Source of the DNA: Prochlorococcus marinus str. MIT 9215
Lineage (GTDB): Bacteria; Cyanobacteriota; Cyanobacteriia; PCC-6307; Cyanobiaceae
Assembly: GCF_000018065.1 (NCBI RefSeq)
Contig: NC_009840.1
Coordinates: 1,302,001-1,366,000, forward strand
DNA length: 64,000 nt
Direction: 5' to 3'
The notes below the pieces were generated by a model. The model worked only from the letters and a program-made list of their open reading frames with translations. It was not told where the DNA came from and made no database searches. Of this stretch, positions 9,004 through 17,549 are shown piece by piece (position 1 is the stretch's first letter; the number at the start of each line of letters is the position of its first letter). The position numbers and the translations under genes were made by a program.

Positions 9004-9945
9004 CTAAATACCACTAGGTAATTTTCTAGTTAAATTTCTTAATTTTCTTAGTGCCTTGAGTTCAACTTGTCTTACTCTTTCTCTCGAAACTTCTAATAAT
9101 CTTCCAATTTCAGCAAGAGTATGTCTCTCATTTGCATCAAGTCCAAACCTTAATTTGAGAACATGTTGTTCTTGCTCGCTTAAATGACTTAACCACTTGC
9201 CAAGTTGCTCTTGATGCATTTTTTGTTCAACTTGATCTAAAGGTTCTTCATTATTACTATCTGCAATCAAATCACCTAAAAAGCTCCTGCCATCATCACC
9301 ATTTACTGGAGCATCTAAACTACTTGTCGATAAGGCTTGCCTCAAAACAGAATCCAATTCTTCTACATCAATTTCCATTGCTTCTGCAATTTCAATTCTG
9401 CTTGGCATAGCCCCAAGTTTATGAGCCAAATCTCTACTAACTTTTCTAATAGAAGCTAACCTTTCACTTAAATGAACAGGTAAACGGATTGTTCTTGATT
9501 GACAGGCAATTGCTCTTGTCATACTCTGTCTAATCCACCAAAAAGCATAAGTAGAAAACTTATATCCCCTTGTCGGATCAAACTTTTCAACAGCCCTCTC
9601 CAACCCAAGAGAACCTTCTTGTACTAAATCAAGAAGTTCTAGTCCTTTACCCTGATATTTCTTTGCCACACTTACAACTAATCTTAAATTAGCTTTCATC
9701 ATTCTTTCTTTAGCTCTCCGACCAATTTTTATAGTTCTTTTTTGCTGAGTTGTAAACTCTTTAATCTTTTCATTAAGTTGTCCATCCTCAGTGAGAATCA
9801 TCATTTTCTGGACTTGATTACCCAATTCAATCTCCTCGGCAGGTGTTAACAAAGGGACTCTACCAATATTCTGTAAATACCAGCTTATTGGATCATTACT
9901 CCTCCTTTTGGGTTGTTCTGCTTTTGTTGGTAATGATGAAACCAT
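9004..9945 (-). CDS. RNA polymerase sigma-70 family factor, group 2
   Basis: This 313-residue sigma factor has a short region 1.2 (DPISWYLQNIGRVPLLTPAEE) and no long acidic region 1.1. Full region 2 follows, with core-binding LLDLVQEGSLGLERAVEKFD and the -10 recognition helix KFSTYAFWWIRQSMTRAI, then regions 3 and 4.2 with the helix-turn-helix LAEIGRLLEVSRERVRQVE. The small size and absence of region 1.1 point to a non-essential group 2 (SigB/C/D/E-like) factor rather than the principal sigma; I cannot say which one. Group 2 factors in cyanobacteria respond to light, carbon/nitrogen state or circadian cues. The ATG start at 9945 is followed by a variable lead. It converges on pdhA with a 1-bp gap. 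Confidence 0.93.
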   Translation of the reverse strand: MVSSLPTKAEQPKRRSNDPISWYLQNIGRVPLLTPAEEIELGNQVQKMMILTEDGQLNEKIKEFTTQQKRTIKIGRRAKERMMKANLRLVVSVAKKYQGKGLELLDLVQEGSLGLERAVEKFDPTRGYKFSTYAFWWIRQSMTRAIACQSRTIRLPVHLSERLASIRKVSRDLAHKLGAMPSRIEIAEAMEIDVEELDSVLRQALSTSSLDAPVNGDDGRSFLGDLIADSNNEEPLDQVEQKMHQEQLGKWLSHLSEQEQHVLKLRFGLDANERHTLAEIGRLLEVSRERVRQVELKALRKLRNLTRKLPSGI

Positions 9946-10084
9946 TTTTTGACCTAATTAGGTATTAAAACTTTCCTACACTTTCGAAGAATTAGCTAAA
10001 TATTTTATGCTTACTTCAGATTTCAAGTAATATTTGTACACTTATGTGTTTAAAACTATAAATAACTCTCTTAAATTGTTTCTT

Positions 10085-11650
10085 TCAAGATATTTGCCTC
10101 ATTTTTATATCTCTCATTAATTTTGACAATTCGTCACCAATAACAGAAGCATTTGACCCTTTTTTGCACTTTGATGCAGCAAATGAATGCAAAAGTACGT
10201 ATTTTGCAAAAAAATCTGTTTTTATATTTCTACAAAAGGTTAAATCAATAGCTGAACTGCCAGCTATAAATCCAGATAAGAGATCACCCAACCCAGCTCT
10301 AGCTGTCTGAGAATCTGTTCCAAAAAGTTGCCATACCTTTTTATTATCAGCCACTATGCTGTTAGCTCCTTTCAATAGAATACTAATTTTATATTCTTTT
10401 GCTGCATCAACAGCAAGACCAACATTAGTCTTACATTTCATGTTAGGGAATAACCTTAAAAATTCTTTGCTATGAGGAGTAATCCACGTTTTGAATTTTC
10501 TCTCTAAAAAAAATTTTGTTCCTAATTTAGATTCCGAAATTCTGTTAAGTGCATCTGCATCCAAGATCAATAATCCTTCAAAACTTATCAGGATATCCTT
10601 TGATTTTTGCCAATCATCATTATCAATTCCTATTCCTGGGCCTACAGCTAGTGAATCATATTTACTTAGATCAATATTTTTTAATGCACTGAATAAAGAT
10701 GCATTGCCACTTTGATTTGATTTCATAGTTCCTTTTAAAACTATTTCTGGAGCGACTTTCCAAATTGACTCAGCAACTAACTCAGGTAGGACAGCAGAGA
10801 TAAAACCTGCGCCACTTGATAAAGCACCTTTTAATGCTAAGAATGCAGCGCCAGGATATTTTTCACTTCCGGCAATTAATAATGTTCTCCCTCTTTGGTA
10901 TTTTGTAGAATTTTTTGGTAAAGAAGGTAAATCAATATTTTTTAAATCTTTGTAAGTAACCTTAAAAATTTTTTTATTAACTTTGGACAGTTTACTAATG
11001 GGCACCCCAACATCTATGTGGTGCAATTCTCCAATAAAAGGTAACGCAGAATCTTGCGTCAATCCAATTTTATTAAGACCAATGGCCAAAGTATAGTTTG
11101 CCTTTACAGCGTTATCTGAAAAAGGCTCTCCTTTATCGGGACATAATCCTGTCGGGATATCAATACTTATTACCTTGCCATATTTGTTATGAAATTTCTG
11201 ATTAAATAGTTTAATTAATTTATTATCAACTTTTCTTTTTTGATTATTACCAAAAACGGCATCAATCCATAATTCTTTCCCATTTGCATCAGGGGGCTCT
11301 ACTAATTTTTTGACCCCAATAGTTGTAAGATAATTAAGGTGCTTACTTGTTAATGTTTTTTTTATCGGGAATGGACACCATACCTTTACTAAAAAACCTT
11401 TCAAAAAAAGCTCTCTAGCCAATACGGCACCATCCCCACCATTATGCCCAGGACCTACTAAAACAGTTATTCCATGCTTTAGAAGAAATTTCCTTTTCAA
11501 GAGCCATCTACTAATTTGTATACCAGCTTTTTCCATCAATGCTTCTTGAGGCATTCCATCAGAAAACATTTCTTTCTCTAATATCAACATTTGCTTTGAA
11601 TCAACAATTAAATGTTTCGAGTCAATTGTTGGCCATACAATTTCGTTCAT
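10085..11650 (-). CDS. nnrDE: bifunctional NAD(P)H-hydrate epimerase / ADP-dependent (S)-NAD(P)H-hydrate dehydratase
   Basis: This fused repair enzyme restores damaged (hydrated) NADH and NADPH. The N-terminal YjeF_N epimerase domain (about 1-215) carries VLVGPGHNGGDGAVLARELF and SIDIPTGLCPDKGEP. The C-terminal ribokinase-like dehydratase domain (about 235-515) carries AGSEKYPGAAFLALKGALSS, VGPGIG and a phosphate-binding turn SQTARAGLGDLLSGFIAGS. That last motif has Leu where the family usually has Thr/Gly (typically GGTGDVL); a modest change whose effect is unknown. The start is the ATG at 11650. It is divergent from mnmA across 46 bp. The total of 521 residues is normal for the fused bacterial form. 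Confidence 0.93.
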   Translation of the reverse strand: MNEIVWPTIDSKHLIVDSKQMLILEKEMFSDGMPQEALMEKAGIQISRWLLKRKFLLKHGITVLVGPGHNGGDGAVLARELFLKGFLVKVWCPFPIKKTLTSKHLNYLTTIGVKKLVEPPDANGKELWIDAVFGNNQKRKVDNKLIKLFNQKFHNKYGKVISIDIPTGLCPDKGEPFSDNAVKANYTLAIGLNKIGLTQDSALPFIGELHHIDVGVPISKLSKVNKKIFKVTYKDLKNIDLPSLPKNSTKYQRGRTLLIAGSEKYPGAAFLALKGALSSGAGFISAVLPELVAESIWKVAPEIVLKGTMKSNQSGNASLFSALKNIDLSKYDSLAVGPGIGIDNDDWQKSKDILISFEGLLILDADALNRISESKLGTKFFLERKFKTWITPHSKEFLRLFPNMKCKTNVGLAVDAAKEYKISILLKGANSIVADNKKVWQLFGTDSQTARAGLGDLLSGFIAGSSAIDLTFCRNIKTDFFAKYVLLHSFAASKCKKGSNASVIGDELSKLMRDIKMRQIS

Positions 11651-11696
11651 AATTAGTACAAAGGAATTGAAGTACTGTTCAACAATTTAAACTTCC

Positions 11697-12854
11697 ATGT
11701 TAAAGACACAAAAGGATAAAAAATTAGAGAACTGTTTTTCTACTAATAATAAAACTAAAAAGAAGAAAAATATTATTGTAGGTCTTTCTGGTGGTGTAGA
11801 TAGCTCCCTTTCAGCTGCTCTTCTCGTAGAAAAAGGCTGGAATGTTGAGGGACTAACTCTTTGGCTAATGAAAGGACAAGGCTCCTGTTGTTCTGAAGGA
11901 TTAGTAGATGCTGCTGGCCTTTGTGAAGATTTAGGAATTAACCATAAAATAATAGATTCAAGAGAAATATTCGAAAAAGAGGTAATTAAAAAAACTACTG
12001 AAAGCTATGAGAAAGGATTAACTCCACTTCCATGTTCGATGTGCAACAAGAATGTGAAGTTCGAAGAGATGCTTAATTACGCAATAAACAAAAAAGACTT
12101 TACTCATATTGCGACCGGACATTACGCAAGGATAAAAAAATCATCTTATGTTGAAAAACTTGATTGCAAGAGCTTTGTATTTAAGGAATTCCTTCTTCTA
12201 AGAGGTGCTGACGAAAACAAAGACCAAAGTTATTTTCTTTATTCTCTTTCACAAGAAGTACTAAGCAGATTAGAATTTCCCCTTGGTGAAATGAAAAAAG
12301 AAGAAACAAGAAAGGAAGCCCTGAGATTAGGCCTTAGAACTGCTCAAAAACCAGAAAGTCAAGATTTATGTTTAGTTGAGCACTATGGATCTATGCAGAG
12401 ATTTATTGACAAACATATTGAACCCAAAGAAGGAGAAATTATGCATGTAAATGGTAAAGTCTTAGGAACTCACAATGGTATTCAGCACTTTACTGTAGGT
12501 CAAAGAAAAGGTTTAGGAATTGCTTGGCCGAAACCATTATATGTAAAAAGTTTAGACAGGGGAAAAAACATAGTGTATGTAGCAGATAAAAGTGATCTGT
12601 TTAATAAAGAAGCAATAATTAGTAAGGTCAACTGGGTTTCAATCGTTGAACCTAAGCAAGAGATAGAAGTAGAAGCACAAATCAGATATAGAAGTCATCC
12701 AGTAAAAGGAACTTTAATTCCTTTAAAAAATTTAGATAATCCAACTAAAAATTTTAAATTAATTTTTGAAGAAAATCAAAGTTCGATAACGCCTGGACAA
12801 GCTGCAGTTTTTTATAAAGGAGATATTTTATTAGGTGGCGGATTAATTAATTAA
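11697..12854 (+). CDS. mnmA: tRNA-specific 2-thiouridylase MnmA
   Basis: MnmA adds sulfur to U34 of the tRNAs for Lys, Glu and Gln, with sulfur delivered through a desulfurase relay. The PP-loop is [15 protein letters not shown] near residues 29-43. The catalytic cysteines sit in [15 protein letters not shown] and in [14 protein letters not shown], and GHYARI is conserved. The length, 385 residues, includes a short basic, low-complexity N-terminal lead of about 25 residues (lysine/asparagine-rich) before the PP-loop domain. It overlaps the convergent lnt gene by 8 bp at the 3' end. Confidence 0.96.
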
Positions 12855-14334
12855 TTTTCCAAAAGAAATTTAATCCCATAAAAAATATAAACAATAACAA
12901 AATAGGTTTATCTCCAAATTTTGTATAGAAAGTCTTTTCGGATGAAAAATGAGGGAACACTATTTCATTTTGCTCCACATTTAAATCTAGAAGTTGTATT
13001 ATTTTTCCATCCTCTTGAATTAAACCAGAAGGGCCTGTATTTGATACGAGTAAATTATTTTTCCTATTTTCAATACTTCTTAATCTAGCCAAAGATAGAA
13101 ATTGATTATAAAGCTTACCTGGATATGGATCTAAATTTGCTGCAGTTACTATTAGTTTTGCTCCGCTATTAACAGCCTTTCTAATTTTCGACCCATCACT
13201 GATTTCGTAACAAATTGCTACTGCTAATGGAGGTGCAAATTTAGGATCATAAAATCTTGAATCAGAGCCTGATTGAATTCCTCCTACTGCAGATAATCCT
13301 CTTGAGAAACTATCTAGAAATTTAGGTATTTTTTCACCTAGTGGAACAAGTCTATTTTTATCTATAAATGAGGTAAAAGATTTATCTCCAATTTGAAATC
13401 CGAGTAAAGAACTTCTTAACTCATTTTTAGAATTTCTGAAACCTCCTGCCAAAGTATTAACCTTAAGGCCTTCAGATAAGTAAAAATTATTAGATAGAGT
13501 TCCTTCGGGAGCAACAAGAAATTTCACTTTATTGGCTAAAGCATATTTTTGAGCTATTAATAGTTTTTCTTTGATAAATTCATCGTCTTTTTTTAATTTT
13601 TCTCTTGTTGGTAAATTGGTTTGCCAAATAGCTACTGGATATTCATAATTTCTTTTTAATGGGGTTGTTAAACCACCTAGTAAATGTAAGAAAACGAGAA
13701 TCAATAGTCCGTAAATAAATGTTTTTTTAAATTGAATTTTTCTTCTCCATCTAACGTGACTAAAAAAAATCCAAAATCCAATTAATATTTGTAATGTGCA
13801 TAAACCAGTTGCACCAATCCATCTCCCTAAACCAGCAAGATAAATATCACCTGGTATAAGACTCTCTCCTAAACCTATCCAAAAAAAAGGTGTTTGAGAA
13901 AGTATCAATTCACCAATTCCCCAAGTCAAAGATAAAAAAACTACTTTTACACTTAAAGGTAAAATTTTCATTTTTAAAAAATCCTCTTTCCAGAGCAAGA
14001 TTTCAACTAACAGCCCCCATAAATAAACTAATAACCCACCCCAAAAAGCACAAAATAATAATATTGAAATGGTAATTATTAAACTTACAAGCCACGAAAA
14101 ACCAAGCCAAGTCAATGGATGAAGATCATAAAGCCAAGAATGACTTATCAAAATAAAGAAAAAACCCCAGCAAAAATTTGCTTTTTTTCTCTCACTTCCC
14201 TTCCACAAAATGAATAAAGAAATCGGCATAAAAATTAGCCAAAAGTGAGATGCTACAGATATTCCTCCTAAAATCCCACCTAAACAGGGGGGGAAATTTT
14301 GCCTAAAGCTTTTAATTTGAGTAGGGATTAACAA
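12847..14334 (-). CDS. lnt: apolipoprotein N-acyltransferase (Lnt)
   Basis: Lnt adds the third acyl chain to the N-terminal cysteine of lipoproteins in the inner membrane. The N-terminal half has about six membrane segments. The periplasmic nitrilase-like domain shows the catalytic triad in context: Glu in [13 protein letters not shown], Lys in [12 protein letters not shown] and Cys in [12 protein letters not shown] final hydrophobic segment closes the protein. At 495 residues it is normal in size. The start is probably TTG at 14334 (MLIPTQIKS). It is divergent from the FKBP gene across 85 bp and overlaps mnmA tail to tail by 8 bp. Confidence 0.92.
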
Positions 14335-14391
14335 TCTAAATTTACGAAATTAAATTTATAATCATCCATTTATTGTACCTTTATTCTGTAA

Positions 14392-14397
14392 TATAAT
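14392..14397 (+). promoter_or_regulatory. candidate -10 box for the FKBP gene
   Basis: A perfect TATAAT lies 22 bp before the GTG start of the FKBP gene in the lnt/FKBP divergent gap. No convincing -35 box is seen at the usual distance. In so AT-rich a genome a single hexamer is weak evidence. Confidence 0.35.
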
Positions 14398-14419
14398 TCT
14401 TAGTAACTTTCAAAATTAA

Positions 14420-14992
14420 GTGAAAGAAGTCTTTATTAGTTTTGCAGTTTTTGTTTTTTGTATTTCATTAACTCTTTTCAGTCAATTTAATTCACCACAA
14501 GTTGTTAATGCTGCCGAATCAGAAACTCAGCCAGTTCAAAAAACTCCTGTTGCAAAATCATCAAATGTTTCAAATAATAATCTATTTGAACTAGACCCAT
14601 CAGATCCAAATCCTATACTTTTCGCTATGGCAGAAGAAACACAATCAGACAGCAATTCAAGGACTACAGAAAGTGGTCTAATCATTGCAGATATTGTAAA
14701 TGGCGAAGGAGATGAAGCCAACGCTGGTCAAACTGTTACTGTAAACTACACAGGTATTCTAGAAGACGGAACACAATTTGATACGAGTATCGGTAGAGCT
14801 CCATTCAGCTTTCCCTTAGGCGCAGGACGAGTAATAAAAGGTTGGGACGAAGGTGTTGCAGGCATGAAGGTAGGAGGCAAAAGAAAATTAACAATACCGC
14901 CAGAACTTGGATATGGTTCAAGAGGAGCAGGAAATGTGATTCCCGCGAATGCGACTTTGATATTTGAAGTTGAATTATTAAAAGTCAATTAA
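14420..14992 (+). CDS. FKBP-type peptidyl-prolyl cis-trans isomerase, exported
   Basis: The C-terminal 110 residues form a complete FKBP domain ([58 protein letters not shown]). The N terminus is a signal peptide ([20 protein letters not shown], with cleavage likely after VVNAAES or nearby) followed by an acidic, serine-rich linker. The protein should therefore act in the periplasm or thylakoid lumen, helping extracytoplasmic protein folding. The GTG at 14420 is the start, as no in-frame ATG precedes the signal sequence. Its position before the Ni-SOD gene on the same strand, with a 73-bp gap, may be coincidental. Confidence 0.94.
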   Translation: MKEVFISFAVFVFCISLTLFSQFNSPQVVNAAESETQPVQKTPVAKSSNVSNNNLFELDPSDPNPILFAMAEETQSDSNSRTTESGLIIADIVNGEGDEANAGQTVTVNYTGILEDGTQFDTSIGRAPFSFPLGAGRVIKGWDEGVAGMKVGGKRKLTIPPELGYGSRGAGNVIPANATLIFEVELLKVN

Positions 14993-15065
14993 ATTTAAGT
15001 AAGAAAAATATTTAAGACTTTTCAAATTAGTTAATATCCAAGTAGTACAACAACAAATATTCGAA

Positions 15066-15539
15066 ATGTTAATTAAATTCATCAATTCCCTGCTAAATAA
15101 GAATTCTCAAATGACTGTGAACGCTCACTGTGACGGCCCGTGCGGTGTTTATGATCCAGCATCTACAAGAGTTGCAGCAGAAGCAGTTTTATCAATGACG
15201 AAAAAGCTTATTGCATTAGATCCCCCCTCAAGCACTGATTCAGGGGATTGGGCTGCTTACAGTAATACATTTTCTAGATATGTAGCGGTTAAAGAAGAGC
15301 AAGCGAAAGAAGCTAAAAAAGAAATTCTAATTTTATGGACAGACTATTTTAAACCAGTTCACTTAGAAACTTATCCAGACTTACATGAAACTATTTGGAA
15401 GGCAGCTAAATTATGTAGTGCTTGCAAAGTTAATATTGATTTAGCTCAAGCTGAAGAACTAATGAGTTATGTAGAAAAGATTCATAATATTTTCTGGGCA
15501 TCCAAAGGAAGATCAGACGCTTTTGTAAAAACTAGTTAA
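15066..15539 (+). CDS. sodN: nickel superoxide dismutase (Ni-SOD) precursor
   Basis: Ni-SOD converts superoxide to oxygen and hydrogen peroxide and replaces iron SOD in many marine picocyanobacteria. The nickel hook HCDGPCGVYDP starts at residue 21, after a 20-residue propeptide. Cleavage before that His frees the amino group that ligates Ni together with the two Cys residues. The remaining roughly 137 residues are the expected four-helix bundle. The stop TAA at 15537-15539 is followed in the same frame by the coding sequence of the maturation protease. Alternative internal start ATG at 15111 (MTVNAHCDG) would leave only five residues before the hook; the longer form is more likely. Confidence 0.97.
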   Translation: MLIKFINSLLNKNSQMTVNAHCDGPCGVYDPASTRVAAEAVLSMTKKLIALDPPSSTDSGDWAAYSNTFSRYVAVKEEQAKEAKKEILILWTDYFKPVHLETYPDLHETIWKAAKLCSACKVNIDLAQAEELMSYVEKIHNIFWASKGRSDAFVKTS

Positions 15540-15542
15540 ATA

Positions 15543-15938
15543 ATTACCTTCAAAATCTTCTCTGACTTAATCTTATTTGTCTTAGGTTTAAGAAAAACCG
15601 CCATTATTAGTGGTAATTCTATGCTGCCTTATCTTAAGGAAGGAGACATAGTGTTTTTTAAAATATATAAAGAAAGGTATTCAGCTCTTAAACCCGGACA
15701 AATAGTAATTTTCAATCATCCAGTTAAAAATATAATTTGTATTAAAAGAATAAGTTTAGTTAATCAAAATAATATCGGTGTTCTTGGCGACAACATTGAA
15801 TTTAGCGAAGATAGTAATAAATTTGGACTCTTAAATAATAAAAAAATCATAGGTATTGTTACCTCTAAACTAATTACTCCCAAATTAAAATATTTTTTAA
15901 TTCAGAAAAACAAAAGTACTTCTTTGAATCCAAAATAA
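15543..15938 (+). CDS. sodX: Ni-SOD maturation protease SodX (signal-peptidase-like), non-canonical start
   Basis: This small S26-family (signal peptidase type) serine protease is expected to remove the SodN propeptide and so expose the nickel-binding His. The catalytic Ser-Lys pair is visible: Ser in ISGNSMLPYLKEGDIV and Lys in IICIKRISLV. The first ATG in frame (15621) lies just after the serine and would delete it and the leading hydrophobic stretch (ITFKIFSDLILFVLGL). Between the sodN stop (15539) and 15621 there is no ATG, GTG, TTG or CTG in frame. I place the start at the ATT at 15543, four bases past the stop; ATA at 15540 is an alternative. Function confidence is high; the start is inferred. 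Confidence 0.85.
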   Translation: MTFKIFSDLILFVLGLRKTAIISGNSMLPYLKEGDIVFFKIYKERYSALKPGQIVIFNHPVKNIICIKRISLVNQNNIGVLGDNIEFSEDSNKFGLLNNKKIIGIVTSKLITPKLKYFLIQKNKSTSLNPK

Positions 15939-16568
15939 TCCCATTGAAAAGGATAGCCCTCCTGCAACACAGATTAATCTTTTTATAAATTTTTGACCTA
16001 CGTTTAGAGTTGTTAAAGATATTAAGCAAGTAAAAAGATTCATACTTATCAATGACCCAATCAAATATGAAATCAAATAAAAGCAAGCACTAATTACAGG
16101 TAGGGCTAATGCAGGCAAAACTGCAAGAAAATGCGAACCTCCTGCTATACCATGAAGTAATCCTAAACCTGTTAATGCATGCGAGTGCTTATTATTATTT
16201 TTTTGTTCCTTAGGATGAAAATGATAGTGACGATGAGCAAACCCATTTACATGTTTGTGAGAGTGAGAATGCATGCTTAATTGAAAAGAATTTTTAACCG
16301 CAATTAATCCAACAATTAAAAGCGAAATTCCAACTAAAAATTCGGCAATATTAGAGAATTTGTTTAGCGGCGTAAAATCCTTTATAAAAATTGCTAAAAA
16401 AGCTAATAAAAGAACTCCAGAAGAGTGGCCCAATCCCCATGAGAAGCTATTTCTAAGAGCTTTTTTGGGACTATTAATTGCTGATGGCGTCATTGCAATT
16501 AGGTGATCTGCACCTCTTATTACATGAACAAATCCTGCGAGAACACCTGTTAGTATTACTGCCTGCAT
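15897..16568 (-). CDS. sodT: putative nickel transporter SodT (UreH/NicO-like membrane protein)
   Basis: The 223-residue protein has about six membrane segments and the family-like motifs HVIRGADHLIAMTP near residues 16-29 and WGLGHSSGV near 45. A histidine-rich loop follows (HSHSHKHVNGFAHRHYHFHP, about residues 99-118), then GLLHGIAGGSHFLAV. Such His clusters and HX4D-type motifs are typical of nickel/cobalt transporters of the NicO/UreH group. Placement tail to tail with the sodN-sodX pair supports a nickel-supply role for Ni-SOD. Its 3' end overlaps sodX by 42 bp. The start is the ATG at 16568. Transport of another divalent metal cannot be excluded from sequence. Confidence 0.85.
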   Translation of the reverse strand: MQAVILTGVLAGFVHVIRGADHLIAMTPSAINSPKKALRNSFSWGLGHSSGVLLLAFLAIFIKDFTPLNKFSNIAEFLVGISLLIVGLIAVKNSFQLSMHSHSHKHVNGFAHRHYHFHPKEQKNNNKHSHALTGLGLLHGIAGGSHFLAVLPALALPVISACFYLISYLIGSLISMNLFTCLISLTTLNVGQKFIKRLICVAGGLSFSMGLFWIQRSTFVFLN

Positions 16569-16649
16569 ATATATTTTTAGTACGACTTATTTATTTAATT
16601 ATATAGCACAATTATATGTCAAGATTAAATGGCACTATTTAATGTCAAA

Positions 16650-17537
16650 TTAAATTGAGTAAAATAATTTATTGAAAGATTCTTCAATATCACTTTCTCT
16701 CATAAAAGTTTCACCAATCAATACTCCCTTGATCCCAATAGATCTAAGCGATTCTAAATCTTTGGCACAATTAATTCCTGATTCACTAATGGGAAGAATA
16801 TTTTGTTTTGAAAATATATCTGCATATACATTCATCAATTCTATTGATGTTTTTAAATCTGTTTTAAAAGTCTTTAAATCCCTATTATTTATTCCAATCA
16901 AATTAAAAGATTTTAACTTTAGTATCCTTTCTAATTCATTATCATTATGCACTTCAACAAGAACACTCATCTTTAAATTATCAGCAATTTTTTTTAAATA
17001 AATTAAATCGTCATCACTTAAAATCGCAGCAATTAATAATATGGCATCAGCACCAGATACCCTTGCTTTATAAATCTGATAAGCAGAAATAATAAAATCT
17101 TTGCAGAGTAAAGGAAGATTAGTTGATTTTCTAACAGTTTCGAGTATTTCATAACTACCCTGAAAAAACCTTTTATCAGTAAGTACTGAGATACATGATG
17201 CACCTAATCCTTCGTAACAAATTGCTATGTCTTTAGGGTTAAAATCTTTTCTAATAACTCCTTTACTCGGACTAGCTTTTTTTATTTCAGCAATTACTCC
17301 AGGTTTTATTTTTGACTCCAAGATATTTTTATAAAAATCTTTGGGAGCAGGAAGGTTTTCAATCTTTTTGATTAGATCTTCTAGAGAAACTATTTTTTTA
17401 AAATTCTTAATTTCAATGTCTTTATGCCATACAATTTCTTCCAGAATATTTTTTGCTTGTGCTTCTCTATGCGGTACAGCATATTCTAAATTTTCTACCC
17501 TTACTGTTGGGTTTGGTGGCCTGCGTCTTATCTCCAT
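16650..17537 (-). CDS. trpC: indole-3-glycerol phosphate synthase
   Basis: TrpC closes the indole ring in tryptophan synthesis. The TIM-barrel signatures are visible in order: [65 protein letters not shown] and ISESGI. The 295-residue length includes the roughly 30-residue N-terminal extension ([20 protein letters not shown]) common in cyanobacterial TrpC. The start is the ATG at 17537. It lies 12 bp downstream of lpdA on the same strand, so co-transcription is likely. No other trp gene is nearby, as is usual for cyanobacteria. Confidence 0.97.
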   Translation of the reverse strand: MEIRRRPPNPTVRVENLEYAVPHREAQAKNILEEIVWHKDIEIKNFKKIVSLEDLIKKIENLPAPKDFYKNILESKIKPGVIAEIKKASPSKGVIRKDFNPKDIAICYEGLGASCISVLTDKRFFQGSYEILETVRKSTNLPLLCKDFIISAYQIYKARVSGADAILLIAAILSDDDLIYLKKIADNLKMSVLVEVHNDNELERILKLKSFNLIGINNRDLKTFKTDLKTSIELMNVYADIFSKQNILPISESGINCAKDLESLRSIGIKGVLIGETFMRESDIEESFNKLFYSI

Positions 17538-17549
17538 AAATTTTAGATA

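Noticed and set aside
15621..15938. sodX starting at the first ATG (105 aa)
   Set aside because: This start would remove the catalytic serine and the hydrophobic leader, both conserved in the upstream frame.
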